DNA from: a virus
Direction: 5' to 3' (one strand)
DNA length: 41,149 nt
IMG/VR virus record: IMGVR_UViG_3300022562_000348
Coordinates: 1 to 41,149 of that record
The notes beneath the pieces were generated by a model. The model saw only the letters and a list, made by a program, of their open reading frames with translations. It did no database searches and was not told where the DNA came from. Made by a program: the position numbers and the translations under genes. Below are positions 18,901-27,840 of this stretch, piece after piece (position 1 is the first letter of the stretch; the number at the start of each line of letters is the position of its first letter).

Positions 18901-21900
18901 CATTCATCAGAGATCCTGAGAATGAGTTGGCATCCAATCCGGTCAGTTGCTTGAAGAAAGCTTCCGAAGCTTCCTTGGCTGCCACAAAGGATGGACCTAG
19001 GTTTAGCATCTGTGCACGCAGAGAACCGCCAGAATCGTTAGTGTCGTCTAGACCTTGGATAAGTCTATAGAAACCATCCGAAGTGCTACCCATAGATCTT
19101 ATAACTTCAGGGGTTAATCCCAAAGCGTTAGACAGCGCCTCTACAGGCACACTCTGATCTAGCTGTAGTCGGGTCCCGATGTAGTTGGCACGAAGTTTTT
19201 CGGCCTCAGGGATTAGATTGTCGGCGAAGAACTGTAGCTTCTCGTTGAAGGCATCTAGGCCACCAGCTGCTTCAATTAGTGAGAATCGGGTTTCTTCAGT
19301 AGAGAACGCTGTGGTGGTTTCCTGACCAAGCATAACCGCGAACTGTGTAGTCTTCTGGAACGCTTCTGTTACGTTTTCTGTGAATGTAATGAAATCTTCG
19401 GAGGTTCTGCGTAGCTGTTCACTAATAGTAGTCACAAATTCGGAGTCGCGCAGGAAGTTTAGATTACCGTCTACTGTGTCAAACATAGCCTGACGGAACT
19501 CTTCAGTTATACCCAGCTTCTCACGTACGTCCGGTAGTCGTTCCCAGATTGCAAACATCTGTACAACTCTGTCTGTCATCTCCATGATAGGACCTAGCTC
19601 TTCACCACTAACACCACGAATTGCGTTACCCCAAATGGATCTACGACCTTCAGCCTGTCCGTATATAGGGTCATGTCTAGTACCAGTTAGGCTGCTGTCG
19701 CCAATCTGATAGTCCTCAGAGGTGTATCCAATTATCTCGTTGGTGCGGGTAGATATCACTTTGCTAACTTCTGGACTAGCCAACGCATCAATAACACTAG
19801 CTGTAGTATTTTTGATCCAGTCATTTATGGTTACAACCGCATCACGCTTGTCGTGAATGTTTCGCTCTACTTTCTCTGTACGTAGGTTAGCATTGATCTG
19901 TGCATACTCGCTCTCATTAATACCTAGAGCGGATATCAGCATATCTTGAATGCCAAGAGTGGTTCGTCCAACGGCTCTGTTAATAGCCACACCATCTGTC
20001 TTCTGAGTACGGAAGTCGTTAAGTCCCATATTCACGCCAAACCTGGATTGAGTGAAAGAGTCGTCCTCAAATACACCAGGATCTGGATTGTGAGTGGCAA
20101 AGAAGCTCATGCGTGGCTTGTCTTTCATATCGTAGTATGCTAGAACAAGTGCTGCTGCAAAAGCAGCCCACGGACCAAACGCAGCCATCGATTCCATAGC
20201 AGCTGCACTGGTTCCACCCATAGCTAGTGTGGCTGCGCCGACACCTGCTACAGAACCAGCAGCGCCGGCGGTTGTGCTGGTGTATTCATTCTTACCTAGT
20301 TTAGACCCCAGATAGTAGCCTGCAAATGCTCCGCCAGCTTGCGCTAGTGTCATACCACCGGAGATACCTGAATTAGAGTTTGATACATCGCCCATAAGCA
20401 GGCTCGGATCTCCTTGGTAACCTCCAGAGTACTGCATACCAATACCGTATTCGGCCATGGAGCTATTGTTAAATAGTTCCCCAACGTATGTTATGGCCTC
20501 GCCAGTAAATGCGACACCTTTGCTTATGATATCAGCAAAGTTCTTGAACTGCTGGTACATTCCAATACCACGATCTACCATATCAATACCTGTCTTAGCT
20601 GCACTGTTGTTCTTAGCCAGAGCAGTAATTATAGACTTGGTATTGCTGTAGCTAGCTTCGCGGACATCGTCAACCGCGGTAGTAGTACCCTCAGCTGCTG
20701 CCAGTTGGTCTTCTACCATACGAGTCATTTCTCTATCGGATAGACTCTCTATAGTGCTTGGTACCGGTGGACCCATCAGGTCCTTATTAGTATTACGGTC
20801 TAGAGCGTCTATTAGTCGATCTGTGGTAGACTTGTACTCCTCATGTATTTCACGCTGTGCTATTACGCTGTCAATAGTTGCAGTAGTTTGGTTCTCTACA
20901 GCTTCGCGAAGGATATCGTTAGTATCCTTAGGTACTCCGAATATAGCTTCTGTGATTGCCTTCTTCAGACCAAAAGCTAGTTGCTCATATAGAGCGTCTC
21001 GGATAACCTTACCCATGTTTTCAAAGATATCGCGAATGTCTCCCTTACCATTTCTAAGAATGCCAATAAGAGTATCTACACCTGTGTTGATTGTATCGAA
21101 GATTGCATCCACCGCTGCAGCAACATAGGAGTGAGAGTTAAATACCTCGTCAAACTTATCGCCAAATGCTACAGCCATTCCCACGCCGAAGTCCTCTGCA
21201 GATCGTAGGGCGACAGAGTCTTTCACTAGATGTTCACGCAGGGCGTCGAAGGCCTGTCTAGCATTATTGATGTTCTGAGCTAGTAGGTCTCCTCGAATAG
21301 CAGCCAGCTCTACGGCTGCTGCAAATCGATCACCGTCCGTAGTAGCTGTAGCTAGGTTGGTGCTAGCTCTCTGTAGATCTTCTGCCATTGAGTACACTGT
21401 CGCCTCGATTCCAGAAGCTACGAACTCACTGGCAGCGACTGCTAGTGTTTTTCCGGTTGTGTCTGCGTCTGCAGCCAGTTGCTCAAATATACCCTGTGTC
21501 AACTTAAATACGTTATTGTTAAAGGCCGCTTTCTTAGCCAGTCTTTCTGCGCTGTCTTCCACCTTGGCACTAAGGTTAGCAATCTTGGTAACCTCTTCAG
21601 TTTGAGCACGTAGGCGCTCTATGGTACTGTTAGCCTCTGCTTCAGCCTTGGGTGTTAGTTGACCCTTTTCTCTCAGGGTGCTAAGGATGGTCTCCTGTCT
21701 TAGTATCTCGTCGTTGATATCCCGTAGATCGTCATTTAGCTTAACTTGTCTTTCAAGAGACTTTAGCTGTTCAGCTGCGGCTAGGTCTCCCATACCGGAT
21801 CTAAGTGCTAAGTCTTCTTTAGCGTACCCAATGCTGCGCTGTTCTATCGCAAGCTGTGCATCACGAACTTTGTTGCTATCCTCTAGTAGACCTAGTCGGT

Positions 21901-24900
21901 ATGATAGTAGATCATTTAGATCACGCATGTCCCGCTTAGCAACCGCGGCAGCATCTTTCTCCTGAACGTCTTTACGATATTCCACATCGGAGATTTTCTT
22001 CAGCAGCTCGAATCTGGATGTAAGTTCATCCGCAGATGAGATACCTAGAGATACCTTAGCCTCACGTCGCTTATCTAGAATGTCTAGTTGCTCCTTTAGT
22101 CCAGATAGCTCCTTATTTAGCTTCTCTACCGGAGAGGTACCCTTTGTTGGGGCAACTTTCTCGAAGAACTTCGGCATAGCCTCAGATAGCGCTTTTAGCT
22201 TAGTTATGATGGTATCTATATCGCCACCACCTTCTTTAGCTAGTTCGGCTAGTACCTCTGCAACGCCTAGGTTAGCTCCAACACCAGCTTCCTGCATGGC
22301 CATAAGAACACCACGTAGTTCGGTAGTCTTACCGGATAGAGACTCATAAGCGCGCTGTTGCTCGCCTGTTCTGTTTGCAGCTTCCGCTGACGCATCCCCT
22401 AGGATACTCATATCGTATACCAAGTCTACTAGTTCGTTCTTGGTTACTCCAGAGAACTCACCTAGCTTCATGATACTGTTGGAGATATCAGCGTATCGCT
22501 GCTTATCTCGAGTAATGGATGCAGTTAGTGCTTTGCTAATAGACTCTGCTTTACCCTGTGTAGCGTTGAACTCTACACTTCGGCTAGTTGCATCTGCTAG
22601 CGCAGCGGACCAACCAGATAGTCGTTGAGCGTTGGCTGCTAGACTAGAAGTGGTCTTATCAGTAGATAGCTTCATGCCAAAGAACTCGTCCTTGGTCATT
22701 TCAATCGAGGACAGGAACTTGGCGAAAGCTGCTGGGCTTTCGTTCTCTACCACCTTAGCTAGATCTTGGAAGCCGCGTAGTGATGCTTGTTGAGCTTCCA
22801 CTGTAGCCACTAGGTTATCTGCGGCTGATCGACTAGCAGCGTTCTTGTTAACTGCGTCTGCGTATGCTTTCTCAGCTCGCTGGAACTCTCCAGCTGCATC
22901 ATATACATTCTTAGAGGTTACCAGTACAGTATCGCCAGAGATCTGGTACTGTTTAGCAATCTCTCCGATGCCTTGAGCTAGTTGATCCTGTTGCTCTTTA
23001 AGTCTGTTGTTAGCAGCTAGTGCTGATTTAGCAATAGCGTCTAGTCTAGCAGCCTGTCTGACTGCCTCGCTAGAAGTGGACTTTTCGATACCGGCCAGTC
23101 TATTCTCTAGAGAAGCTGACTGAGCGGCGATATCCTTTGCACTCTTACCTGCTGACTCATTAAGCTCTTCTGCCTTCTTAGAAGCTTCAGACACTAATCC
23201 AACAAACCGTAGCATGTCCTGCCCGAATATCATCAGAACAGTGGACCCGATTAGGAATAGTGGGTGGGACATTATAGCTGTAAGTCCGGTAGCTAGTCCA
23301 GTTGCGGCCCCTTTGGCTGTTACCATACCGGCAGACATGGCGTTGAGACCATTAGCTACACCACCAGCCATAGTACCTGCTAGGCGGTATAGTGTTTTGC
23401 TAGAGTTAGCAGCTGCTGCGTTAAGGTTTAGTAGCCCTTTGGTTAGCGGGTTTGTTTTTCCACCCACAGCGGATTGAGCCGCACGAACAGCATTGTAGCT
23501 TTCGGATAGCCCTGCTAGTCCTGCTCCAAGTCTTCCTCTAGCCAGTTGCTCACCAGCCTTTGCGGCGGTGCTAGCTGCTTCAGCCCTAGTTACTGCTAGT
23601 TTTCTATAGGCGTTATTTAGAGACTCCTTCTCTAGCAGATTTAGCCGTTCCTGTTGAGCTACGCGTTTGTCGTCAATAGCTTTCATAGACGCATTAGCTG
23701 CAGCCAGCTGATCAGTTACTACAATCTCTTGATGAAGAATAGAATTCATGCTCTTAGCAATCTCTAGTCTTTCAGTGTTAGTAACCTTGATCTTCTTTTC
23801 AAGACCGTCTACTGTTCTAAGTAGGCTAGCATCATCCTTTAGCTCACCCAGTGTCTTTGCATCTAGTATCTTGCTTACGTATTTAGGGGCCTTGCCTGGC
23901 GCTAATTCCTTTAGAGCTTCTGCTTGTAGCTTTAGTGCTGCCAGCTGAGCTGCTTCCTGTTCGGCGATAATTAACTTACGTGCAGCAGCTGCTTCTTCAT
24001 ACACAGCGGTTTGTCGAGCCATTTCTCGCTCGATAGCCTTAGTTTCCTTTGTTACGCTGGCTACCGCTGCTTCGGCTGCAAGGGCAGCCTCTTGCTGTGC
24101 CTTCTTCTTAAAGTTCTCCATTATAGGGATAGCTTTATTGAATAGGCCTGCTGTTATACCACCTAGAAGTGTAATGATGGCACCCGGTGTATCTGCTAGT
24201 GCCTTAGCTAGAGGACCTGCTAGTACGTTAACGAACTCTAGAATATCCTGCATAGCCATTTGCAGTGATGCGGTAAGTTGGCTAAATGGATTGCTGATAT
24301 CTTGATCGGCAAGAGCTCCCCACTTAGTACGAAGCTCGTCTAGAACAGCAGCGCTATAAGCTGCCTGTTTTTGGAAAGAAGACAGGTTGGCAGCAGATAC
24401 TTTATGCTCCTCGCCGTACTTCTTGTATGCGTCAGTAGCTTTAGTAATAATACCTAGTTCGTCCAATAGTTCCGGTTCCAGCTTTGTGACACCGCGTACT
24501 AGACGACTCATAGAGTCATTAATGTCTCTACCAAGCGCGATAGATACTGATTTAGCACCAACAGCTAGCTCTTTCATCTGCATAGCGGAAAGTCCGGCAG
24601 CAGATCCCATAGCAGCAAACTTAGCTGCGTCAGGCAGAGCGATAGATGCGTCTGTTAGTTTTACCATATCTCCAGCTAGAGATCTGATATTTACACCAGT
24701 GGTTTCGGTAAGAGTATTCATGCTCTTGAACATATTGGTAATGTTCATAGCTTCTCTTAGCGCGTTGAACGCTGTGCTTACAGCGAATATGTTAGCAGCA
24801 AATGTGGCGTATAGGTGTACTAAACCTCCTAGCCCTTGCGCTTGACGTGCGAAGTCCCTGGTATTACCGTTAGGGGTTGTACCAGTAGTTCCTCGACCTA

Positions 24901-25099
24901 GTCCTTTGCCTCCTCGGCCACCACCACTTCCGCCACCAAAAGTACCCCCGCCGATTTGAGAGTCTAGGCGACTTGACGACAGACGGTTAGATTTTTTGTT
25001 AATCTCCGTCAGTTCTTTGTTTATACCTCTGGCTTGTTTATGTACCTCCGATAGATTTCCCTCGGCTGTAATTTTAAATTTAACGTCATTTGTAGCCAT
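15932..25099 (-). CDS. Tape measure protein, exceptionally long
   Basis: A 3055-residue tape measure protein, which sets tail length and is ejected ahead of DNA. The N-terminus (KFKITAEGNLSEVHKQARGI) is followed by a Gly-rich linker (about 48-75) and long alpha-helical coiled coils rich in Ala, Glu, Lys and Gln. Hydrophobic, potentially membrane-inserting stretches occur near residues 560-625 (LFLIGSTVLMIFG), 1590-1660 (AAFGPWAAFAAALVLAYY) and 2280-2310. A Ser-rich linker is near residue 2390. At about 1.5 angstrom per residue the tail would be roughly 450 nm. Its ATG overlaps the stop of the chaperone GT reading frame (TAATG) with an AAGG ribosome-binding site, the standard G-GT-TMP order. 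Confidence 0.95.
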   Translation of the reverse strand: MATNDVKFKITAEGNLSEVHKQARGINKELTEINKKSNRLSSSRLDSQIGGGTFGGGSGGGRGGKGLGRGTTGTTPNGNTRDFARQAQGLGGLVHLYATFAANIFAVSTAFNALREAMNITNMFKSMNTLTETTGVNIRSLAGDMVKLTDASIALPDAAKFAAMGSAAGLSAMQMKELAVGAKSVSIALGRDINDSMSRLVRGVTKLEPELLDELGIITKATDAYKKYGEEHKVSAANLSSFQKQAAYSAAVLDELRTKWGALADQDISNPFSQLTASLQMAMQDILEFVNVLAGPLAKALADTPGAIITLLGGITAGLFNKAIPIMENFKKKAQQEAALAAEAAVASVTKETKAIEREMARQTAVYEEAAAARKLIIAEQEAAQLAALKLQAEALKELAPGKAPKYVSKILDAKTLGELKDDASLLRTVDGLEKKIKVTNTERLEIAKSMNSILHQEIVVTDQLAAANASMKAIDDKRVAQQERLNLLEKESLNNAYRKLAVTRAEAASTAAKAGEQLARGRLGAGLAGLSESYNAVRAAQSAVGGKTNPLTKGLLNLNAAAANSSKTLYRLAGTMAGGVANGLNAMSAGMVTAKGAATGLATGLTAIMSHPLFLIGSTVLMIFGQDMLRFVGLVSEASKKAEELNESAGKSAKDIAAQSASLENRLAGIEKSTSSEAVRQAARLDAIAKSALAANNRLKEQQDQLAQGIGEIAKQYQISGDTVLVTSKNVYDAAGEFQRAEKAYADAVNKNAASRSAADNLVATVEAQQASLRGFQDLAKVVENESPAAFAKFLSSIEMTKDEFFGMKLSTDKTTSSLAANAQRLSGWSAALADATSRSVEFNATQGKAESISKALTASITRDKQRYADISNSIMKLGEFSGVTKNELVDLVYDMSILGDASAEAANRTGEQQRAYESLSGKTTELRGVLMAMQEAGVGANLGVAEVLAELAKEGGGDIDTIITKLKALSEAMPKFFEKVAPTKGTSPVEKLNKELSGLKEQLDILDKRREAKVSLGISSADELTSRFELLKKISDVEYRKDVQEKDAAAVAKRDMRDLNDLLSYRLGLLEDSNKVRDAQLAIEQRSIGYAKEDLALRSGMGDLAAAEQLKSLERQVKLNDDLRDINDEILRQETILSTLREKGQLTPKAEAEANSTIERLRAQTEEVTKIANLSAKVEDSAERLAKKAAFNNNVFKLTQGIFEQLAADADTTGKTLAVAASEFVASGIEATVYSMAEDLQRASTNLATATTDGDRFAAAVELAAIRGDLLAQNINNARQAFDALREHLVKDSVALRSAEDFGVGMAVAFGDKFDEVFNSHSYVAAAVDAIFDTINTGVDTLIGILRNGKGDIRDIFENMGKVIRDALYEQLAFGLKKAITEAIFGVPKDTNDILREAVENQTTATIDSVIAQREIHEEYKSTTDRLIDALDRNTNKDLMGPPVPSTIESLSDREMTRMVEDQLAAAEGTTTAVDDVREASYSNTKSIITALAKNNSAAKTGIDMVDRGIGMYQQFKNFADIISKGVAFTGEAITYVGELFNNSSMAEYGIGMQYSGGYQGDPSLLMGDVSNSNSGISGGMTLAQAGGAFAGYYLGSKLGKNEYTSTTAGAAGSVAGVGAATLAMGGTSAAAMESMAAFGPWAAFAAALVLAYYDMKDKPRMSFFATHNPDPGVFEDDSFTQSRFGVNMGLNDFRTQKTDGVAINRAVGRTTLGIQDMLISALGINESEYAQINANLRTEKVERNIHDKRDAVVTINDWIKNTTASVIDALASPEVSKVISTRTNEIIGYTSEDYQIGDSSLTGTRHDPIYGQAEGRRSIWGNAIRGVSGEELGPIMEMTDRVVQMFAIWERLPDVREKLGITEEFRQAMFDTVDGNLNFLRDSEFVTTISEQLRRTSEDFITFTENVTEAFQKTTQFAVMLGQETTTAFSTEETRFSLIEAAGGLDAFNEKLQFFADNLIPEAEKLRANYIGTRLQLDQSVPVEALSNALGLTPEVIRSMGSTSDGFYRLIQGLDDTNDSGGSLRAQMLNLGPSFVAAKEASEAFFKQLTGLDANSFSGSLMNAATMDDRSMLQSTGGRQIGQVLVDDIMNGMFDALVAQPIGQMIADNIITPILDSTMGFNNDLADLDFTEVENKINAFTAVMENPQFIEAMSTLAANVNKAGRLMRQAYLQFNKDFTTSVMELLTTTDTDFDMSAVSEGITDIVYSLDTLDPSNIASAMKSYFEDPAAFLEDSGFATFGDYFSDQINQSLMERLVLDPVTNMISEAISSQLTTTLLTGAASAAGGMAAPIAAGGAVAGVSGGTALAQAGSDAVTSFLGQASVDISNWINGIKLVFNDPAFKEFMSVDVPKFVNSATSGLSGFFPSKAKTPVRSSGGSSSSSSGSSSARSSAEDNYAKMLELLSDLRDINQSILEKYDIRSQNVISGAYSDYAGKYQEAADAAAAANPLYLQVTQQRQYYERRIQELQDSIDLQSANRAQNLADARQYGDQGWRYSNDAWYARILSYYQQGLNSFQQQLDMSYAQYGELQDPMQVLAQFNESLERMRVATLQEAKKDLDIRRDQQRGIEETAIVRETVDKTNLAIAEIYRQYGTEINAMLTGGATMTTQWFLDNFQMVESVIANADFTTLTQSQAEALSALADAQYELVDGEKQMFELRLDKTKELEDLWNNLNKGVYSVEEQMGNIYQQLGDGGAYLQGLYKASLDEAKDRLALAQQLGDSNNILSAAEDVQGALETYYSAQVEQMQANLDFALSVTDYLNNLQFSDNSILSKEDQLAAANQQFADYAAILADAGSYTAEEVSTAQDAILGSADTLLQLGREGYASGQGYTDIYNAVTSTLESLGIQGSAIDIQQQIDTARNEILNEQLLELTAIRDVLDAQRAAVGDDLITSAMQLSDSVTTLTDLGFWSSVAESFSSSLSVVVQQAIASGNYAPIEGSYDVGTSYVPKDMIAKIHKGERILTAAENAELMDSLSNPGDSSIVLAAEVRRLREEVSQLRREATDNSRMIAGTVANSSMESTNRIVKSNEDTSERSAQRVEQAGKVNRIV

Positions 25100-25907
25100 T
25101 AAGGTGCCTTTTTAGCTTTAGCGGCATCTTTCCGCTTCTTTGCTTTGAAAGATCGATCCACCTCTAGTGAATCAAACAGGGTTATGATCCTGTAATAGAA
25201 CTTGCGTTCCTCCGGAGTAGTTATTCCGTAGAGCTCAAAAAGAAAGCCGAGCTCTCCAATAGACCTACCAAGGTAGGTACCAGAGAACTCGGCGATCTTC
25301 ATAGGTAATCCTGAGTGGATCTCCACTGCTAGTTGTACTTCCGCAGGTAGATCATCTATCCCGATCGGAATGTCCTCTGCCACGGGTTGGGTACCCAGTG
25401 CGTCACACATCTCAAAGTATTGCTCTTTAGATACGCCGGATTCTTTAAACTTGCAGTATGAGTCCAGCAGCTCGTGTATTACTTCGAACTGCTCTTCGTA
25501 AAATTTTGTAGGTCACCAGTAGTTTCAGTAATAAAGGTGTCGAACTCGGCTGAGTTTTTCATCAGTACAAGTGCGTTATCTTCATCGTACGCTACGGTAG
25601 CCTCTAGGTCTTGCCCACCTATATCAATAGGCATTAGGTCTGCCAGATACTTCAGCTTTAGTCCTTCCCAGCCACGTAGAATGGAACTAACGTATAGGGA
25701 TAGGAATAGATCTTCGTCTAGATCCTCAACCGGCTGTCTGGTCTTACGATCGAAACGCTGTTTGGTGGCTTTCTTGCGCAGCTTAACCATTTCCTCACGG
25801 GATAGGTAACGAACGCTAACGATAAAGCCGGGGTAACCTGGTACTTCAACTTGGGTGTCCTTGGTAGGAGCAACAACGGAAGCCAGACTTAGTTTAATAT
25901 CACTCAT
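25099..25907 (-). CDS. Tail assembly chaperone, frameshifted long form (gpGT-like)
   Basis: The long form is the first 136 residues of the short chaperone followed, after a -1 shift at A AAT TTT, by 133 residues in the overlapping frame, about 269 in total. The added domain starts YEEQFEVIHELL and ends KKRKDAAKAKKAP, with a basic Lys/Ala-rich tail. In lambda the T domain recruits tail tube protein to the tape measure. The T frame is open from the slippery site to its stop at 25099. The ATG at 25410 in this frame has no ribosome-binding site, so it is not an independent gene. Confidence 0.83.
25479..25907 (-). CDS. Tail assembly chaperone, short form (gpG-like)
   Basis: A 142-residue protein placed between the tail tube gene and the tape measure, the conserved place for the lambda gpG-type chaperone that coats the tape measure during tail assembly. 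It starts MSDIKLSLASVVAPTKDTQV, includes a basic patch (REEMVKLRKKATKQR) and ends TKSSSK shortly after the slippery site. It is the major product; a minority of ribosomes shift frame at 25500-25506 to make the longer GT form. AGG before the ATG supports the start. Confidence 0.85.
   Translation of the reverse strand: MSDIKLSLASVVAPTKDTQVEVPGYPGFIVSVRYLSREEMVKLRKKATKQRFDRKTRQPVEDLDEDLFLSLYVSSILRGWEGLKLKYLADLMPIDIGGQDLEATVAYDEDNALVLMKNSAEFDTFITETTGDLQNFTKSSSK
25500..25506 (-). other. -1 programmed frameshift slippery heptamer
   Basis: On the minus strand the heptamer is A AAT TTT, written in the zero frame, a canonical X XXY YYZ site. It sits six codons before the stop of the short chaperone. 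Slippage by -1 joins ...DLQNF to YEEQF. Downstream, AGCAG can pair with CTGCT about 20 nt later and might act as a weak stimulator. Confidence 0.85.
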
Positions 25908-25926
25908 ATTATGCCTCTAGATAAGT

Positions 25927-25946
25927 GGGAGGCCCGTAGGCCTCCC
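25927..25946 (-). terminator. Strong hairpin after tail tube gene
   Basis: An 8-bp perfect stem GGGAGGCC / GGCCTCCC. On the transcribed strand the loop is UACG closed by C-G, an extra-stable UNCG tetraloop. No T-tract follows, so it is more likely an attenuator or mRNA 3'-end stabiliser between the abundant tail tube protein and the chaperone genes than a full terminator. Confidence 0.6.
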
Positions 25947-25959
25947 GAATCACTCAGAA

Positions 25960-27345
25960 TTAAGCAGTCACGTATTGGACTGTTAGTTCGTTAGTTTCGT
26001 TGATGTCGAATGCAGTAGTATCTCCGGTACCAGTAGAAGCCTGAGCGGTGAAGTTAATAGTTGTAGAAACAACGTCCTGAACTTCCACGTTAGGAATCTG
26101 AAGCATGGCTGCCGGCATACTGAAGTTGACATATGGGAATGTTCCACCCGCTGCACCTAGCTTCAGTTCCGCCTTGAAGGTGTTATCTGGAGCAAGAGTA
26201 GAGTGAGCAGTTAGTTCCTCTAGTAGTTCAGATGCGTACTTGGTACCACCGTCACCAGCTGCCGCAACCTTTAGGTAAGCAGTAATGTTACCGGAGATCG
26301 CGCGGGTACCAGTGTAGTAACCAATAGGCTTGTTAACCACACCTAGAACTTCTGGAGTCAGATACTGAATGTTGTTACTAATAGTAATCTGTCCGCCAGT
26401 TAGAGCTAGAGTGTAAGCCTGAGTAGCAGTGGAGGTTACACCATCAGTGTAGATGTTGTAGCCAGTTAGGGTTACAGTACTTAGCTTGTTGGTAATGAAG
26501 TCCGCAGTTGACTTCCAAGTGTTAGCCGCTTGGATAGCTTGTAGGGCTGCTACATAGCCAGTGTCACTTAGGCGGATAAGTTCAGTACCTTGACCAGTCC
26601 AGCTGATAGAAGCGATTTCATCAATACCGAAGCTTACGTCAGCTTGGTTAACCGCGCAGTTCTCAACGAAGTAGATAGAGTTATCAACCTTGAAGATCAG
26701 TGCGAAGCGAGCTAGCTGGTGAGCGTTAGAGTTGGCGAAAGAAGCTACAGCTGTTGATGCGGCTTCGGTCCAAGTGCTAGAAGCATATAGATCTGCTGCA
26801 CCAGCGATAGCGTTCCATAGTAGCGCTTCTGGGGCTGTAGTACGAGCAATCTTCACAATGGAAGGCTGTACAGTGGTCGGTCCACCTGGATCAGATGCGA
26901 TAACGTAGCTTACGTCGTTACCAGCGATCGCGGTAACATAAGCAGAGGTAACGTCATATGCAGCTGGAGTTGCACCGCTAACGCTGATCAGATCGCCCAC
27001 TTGTAGTGTATGACCTGCGGCGGTTAGCGTAGCTACTGTACCAGAATAAGTACCTGCGGTTGCTGAAACAGTAGTTGCTGTAACAGCATAAGGACGAACA
27101 TAAGTACCAAAGCTCCAATCCACTGGGTTAATAGCGGTGTTGAAGGAACGCTGACCACGAGTAGGAGTTGATCCCGCCTCGTTCAGAGTGATGGTCTCTT
27201 GCTCAGTACCTTGGGAGTAGCTGAAGTCCCCAAGCACTTGAAGTTCCCAAGTGTTGGCTGGACTGATAGCTGCAGTAGATACGGTGTCTTTAGTCAGAGT
27301 AGTGAAAAAGACTTTCGTATTACGCAGCAGATTAATTTGAGGCAT
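25960..27345 (-). CDS. Major tail tube protein
   Basis: A beta-rich, 461-residue protein in the position of the major tail protein, directly before the G/GT chaperones. It is longer than lambda-type tube proteins (about 250 residues) and seems to carry an insertion near residues 85-170, containing SGTVATLTAAGHTLQVGDLI and SYVIASDPGG, that could decorate the tube surface or provide a second tube-like lobe, as in T5 pb6. I chose the ATG at 27345 over the in-frame TTG at 27360, because GGAG lies 9 nt upstream of it. A strong hairpin follows the gene. Confidence 0.8.
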   Translation of the reverse strand: MPQINLLRNTKVFFTTLTKDTVSTAAISPANTWELQVLGDFSYSQGTEQETITLNEAGSTPTRGQRSFNTAINPVDWSFGTYVRPYAVTATTVSATAGTYSGTVATLTAAGHTLQVGDLISVSGATPAAYDVTSAYVTAIAGNDVSYVIASDPGGPTTVQPSIVKIARTTAPEALLWNAIAGAADLYASSTWTEAASTAVASFANSNAHQLARFALIFKVDNSIYFVENCAVNQADVSFGIDEIASISWTGQGTELIRLSDTGYVAALQAIQAANTWKSTADFITNKLSTVTLTGYNIYTDGVTSTATQAYTLALTGGQITISNNIQYLTPEVLGVVNKPIGYYTGTRAISGNITAYLKVAAAGDGGTKYASELLEELTAHSTLAPDNTFKAELKLGAAGGTFPYVNFSMPAAMLQIPNVEVQDVVSTTINFTAQASTGTGDTTAFDINETNELTVQYVTA

Positions 27346-27365
27346 GTATATTAGCTCCAATCTCT

Positions 27366-27408
27366 GTAAGGCTAGTCTGGAAGACTATTATCAACCTTGC
27401 TAGCTTAC
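27366..27408 (-). terminator. Possible stem-loop before tail tube gene
   Basis: GTAAGGCTAG (27366-27375) can pair with CTAGCTTAC (27400-27408) with one bulged base, leaving a loop of about 24 nt. It spans the stop codon of the preceding gene and most of the 59-nt gap to the tail tube gene. It has no T-tract, so it may be an mRNA processing or stability element. Confidence 0.3.
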
Positions 27409-27839
27409 AAAACTTGATATCTAACCACGAGGGATACATCTGCTATGCCTAGAGGATCTAGTAATCCCTCGTCGGTTTTAATGGAAGTTATATTGACTTC
27501 CTCTGTGTGTCGGGTACCGTCATCGAAGTACAACTCTTGGTTGGCATCTACTACGGTTTCTATGTCTGCTAGAACATTTTCAAGGGCGTCCAAGCTGTTT
27601 TCATCTTGTACATACACCTTGACGTTTATACTCAGGAATCCCCACTTAAATTGAGCTGGAAGATATTCCCTTGTCTCCCCAGCAGCTACTACGCAAACAT
27701 ATGGATAGTCATTAACTTCGTCCCAGAACTTTAGTTTTGGGATCACATTACCGTATAAGTTAGATTTATACGTTCCTGTTCCATCAACCTCTTTTAACTT
27801 CTCTACTAGTGCGTTTACAATTCCTGATCTAGCACTCAT
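27405..27839 (-). CDS. Tail terminator / tail completion protein
   Basis: A 144-residue protein with the size, position and style of the lambda gpU / HK97 gp11-like tail terminator or tail completion family. It starts with a helix (SGIVNALVEKLKEVDG) and has alternating strands including YPYVCVVAAGE and INVKVYVQDENSLDALENVL, ending ADVSLVVRYQVL. Such proteins cap the tail and join it to the head. It lies one base after the stop of the neck protein gene and directly before the tail tube gene. No catalytic motif is expected. Confidence 0.68.
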   Translation of the reverse strand: MSARSGIVNALVEKLKEVDGTGTYKSNLYGNVIPKLKFWDEVNDYPYVCVVAAGETREYLPAQFKWGFLSINVKVYVQDENSLDALENVLADIETVVDANQELYFDDGTRHTEEVNITSIKTDEGLLDPLGIADVSLVVRYQVL

Positions 27840-27840
27840 A

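Noticed and set aside
25099-25410. Independent 103-codon gene
   Set aside because: The ATG has no ribosome-binding site, and the frame continues upstream to a canonical slippery heptamer; it is the C-terminal part of the frameshifted chaperone.
25960-27360. Tail tube start at TTG 27360
   Set aside because: The ATG at 27345 has GGAG at proper spacing, and the TTG codon nearly overlaps this ribosome-binding site.
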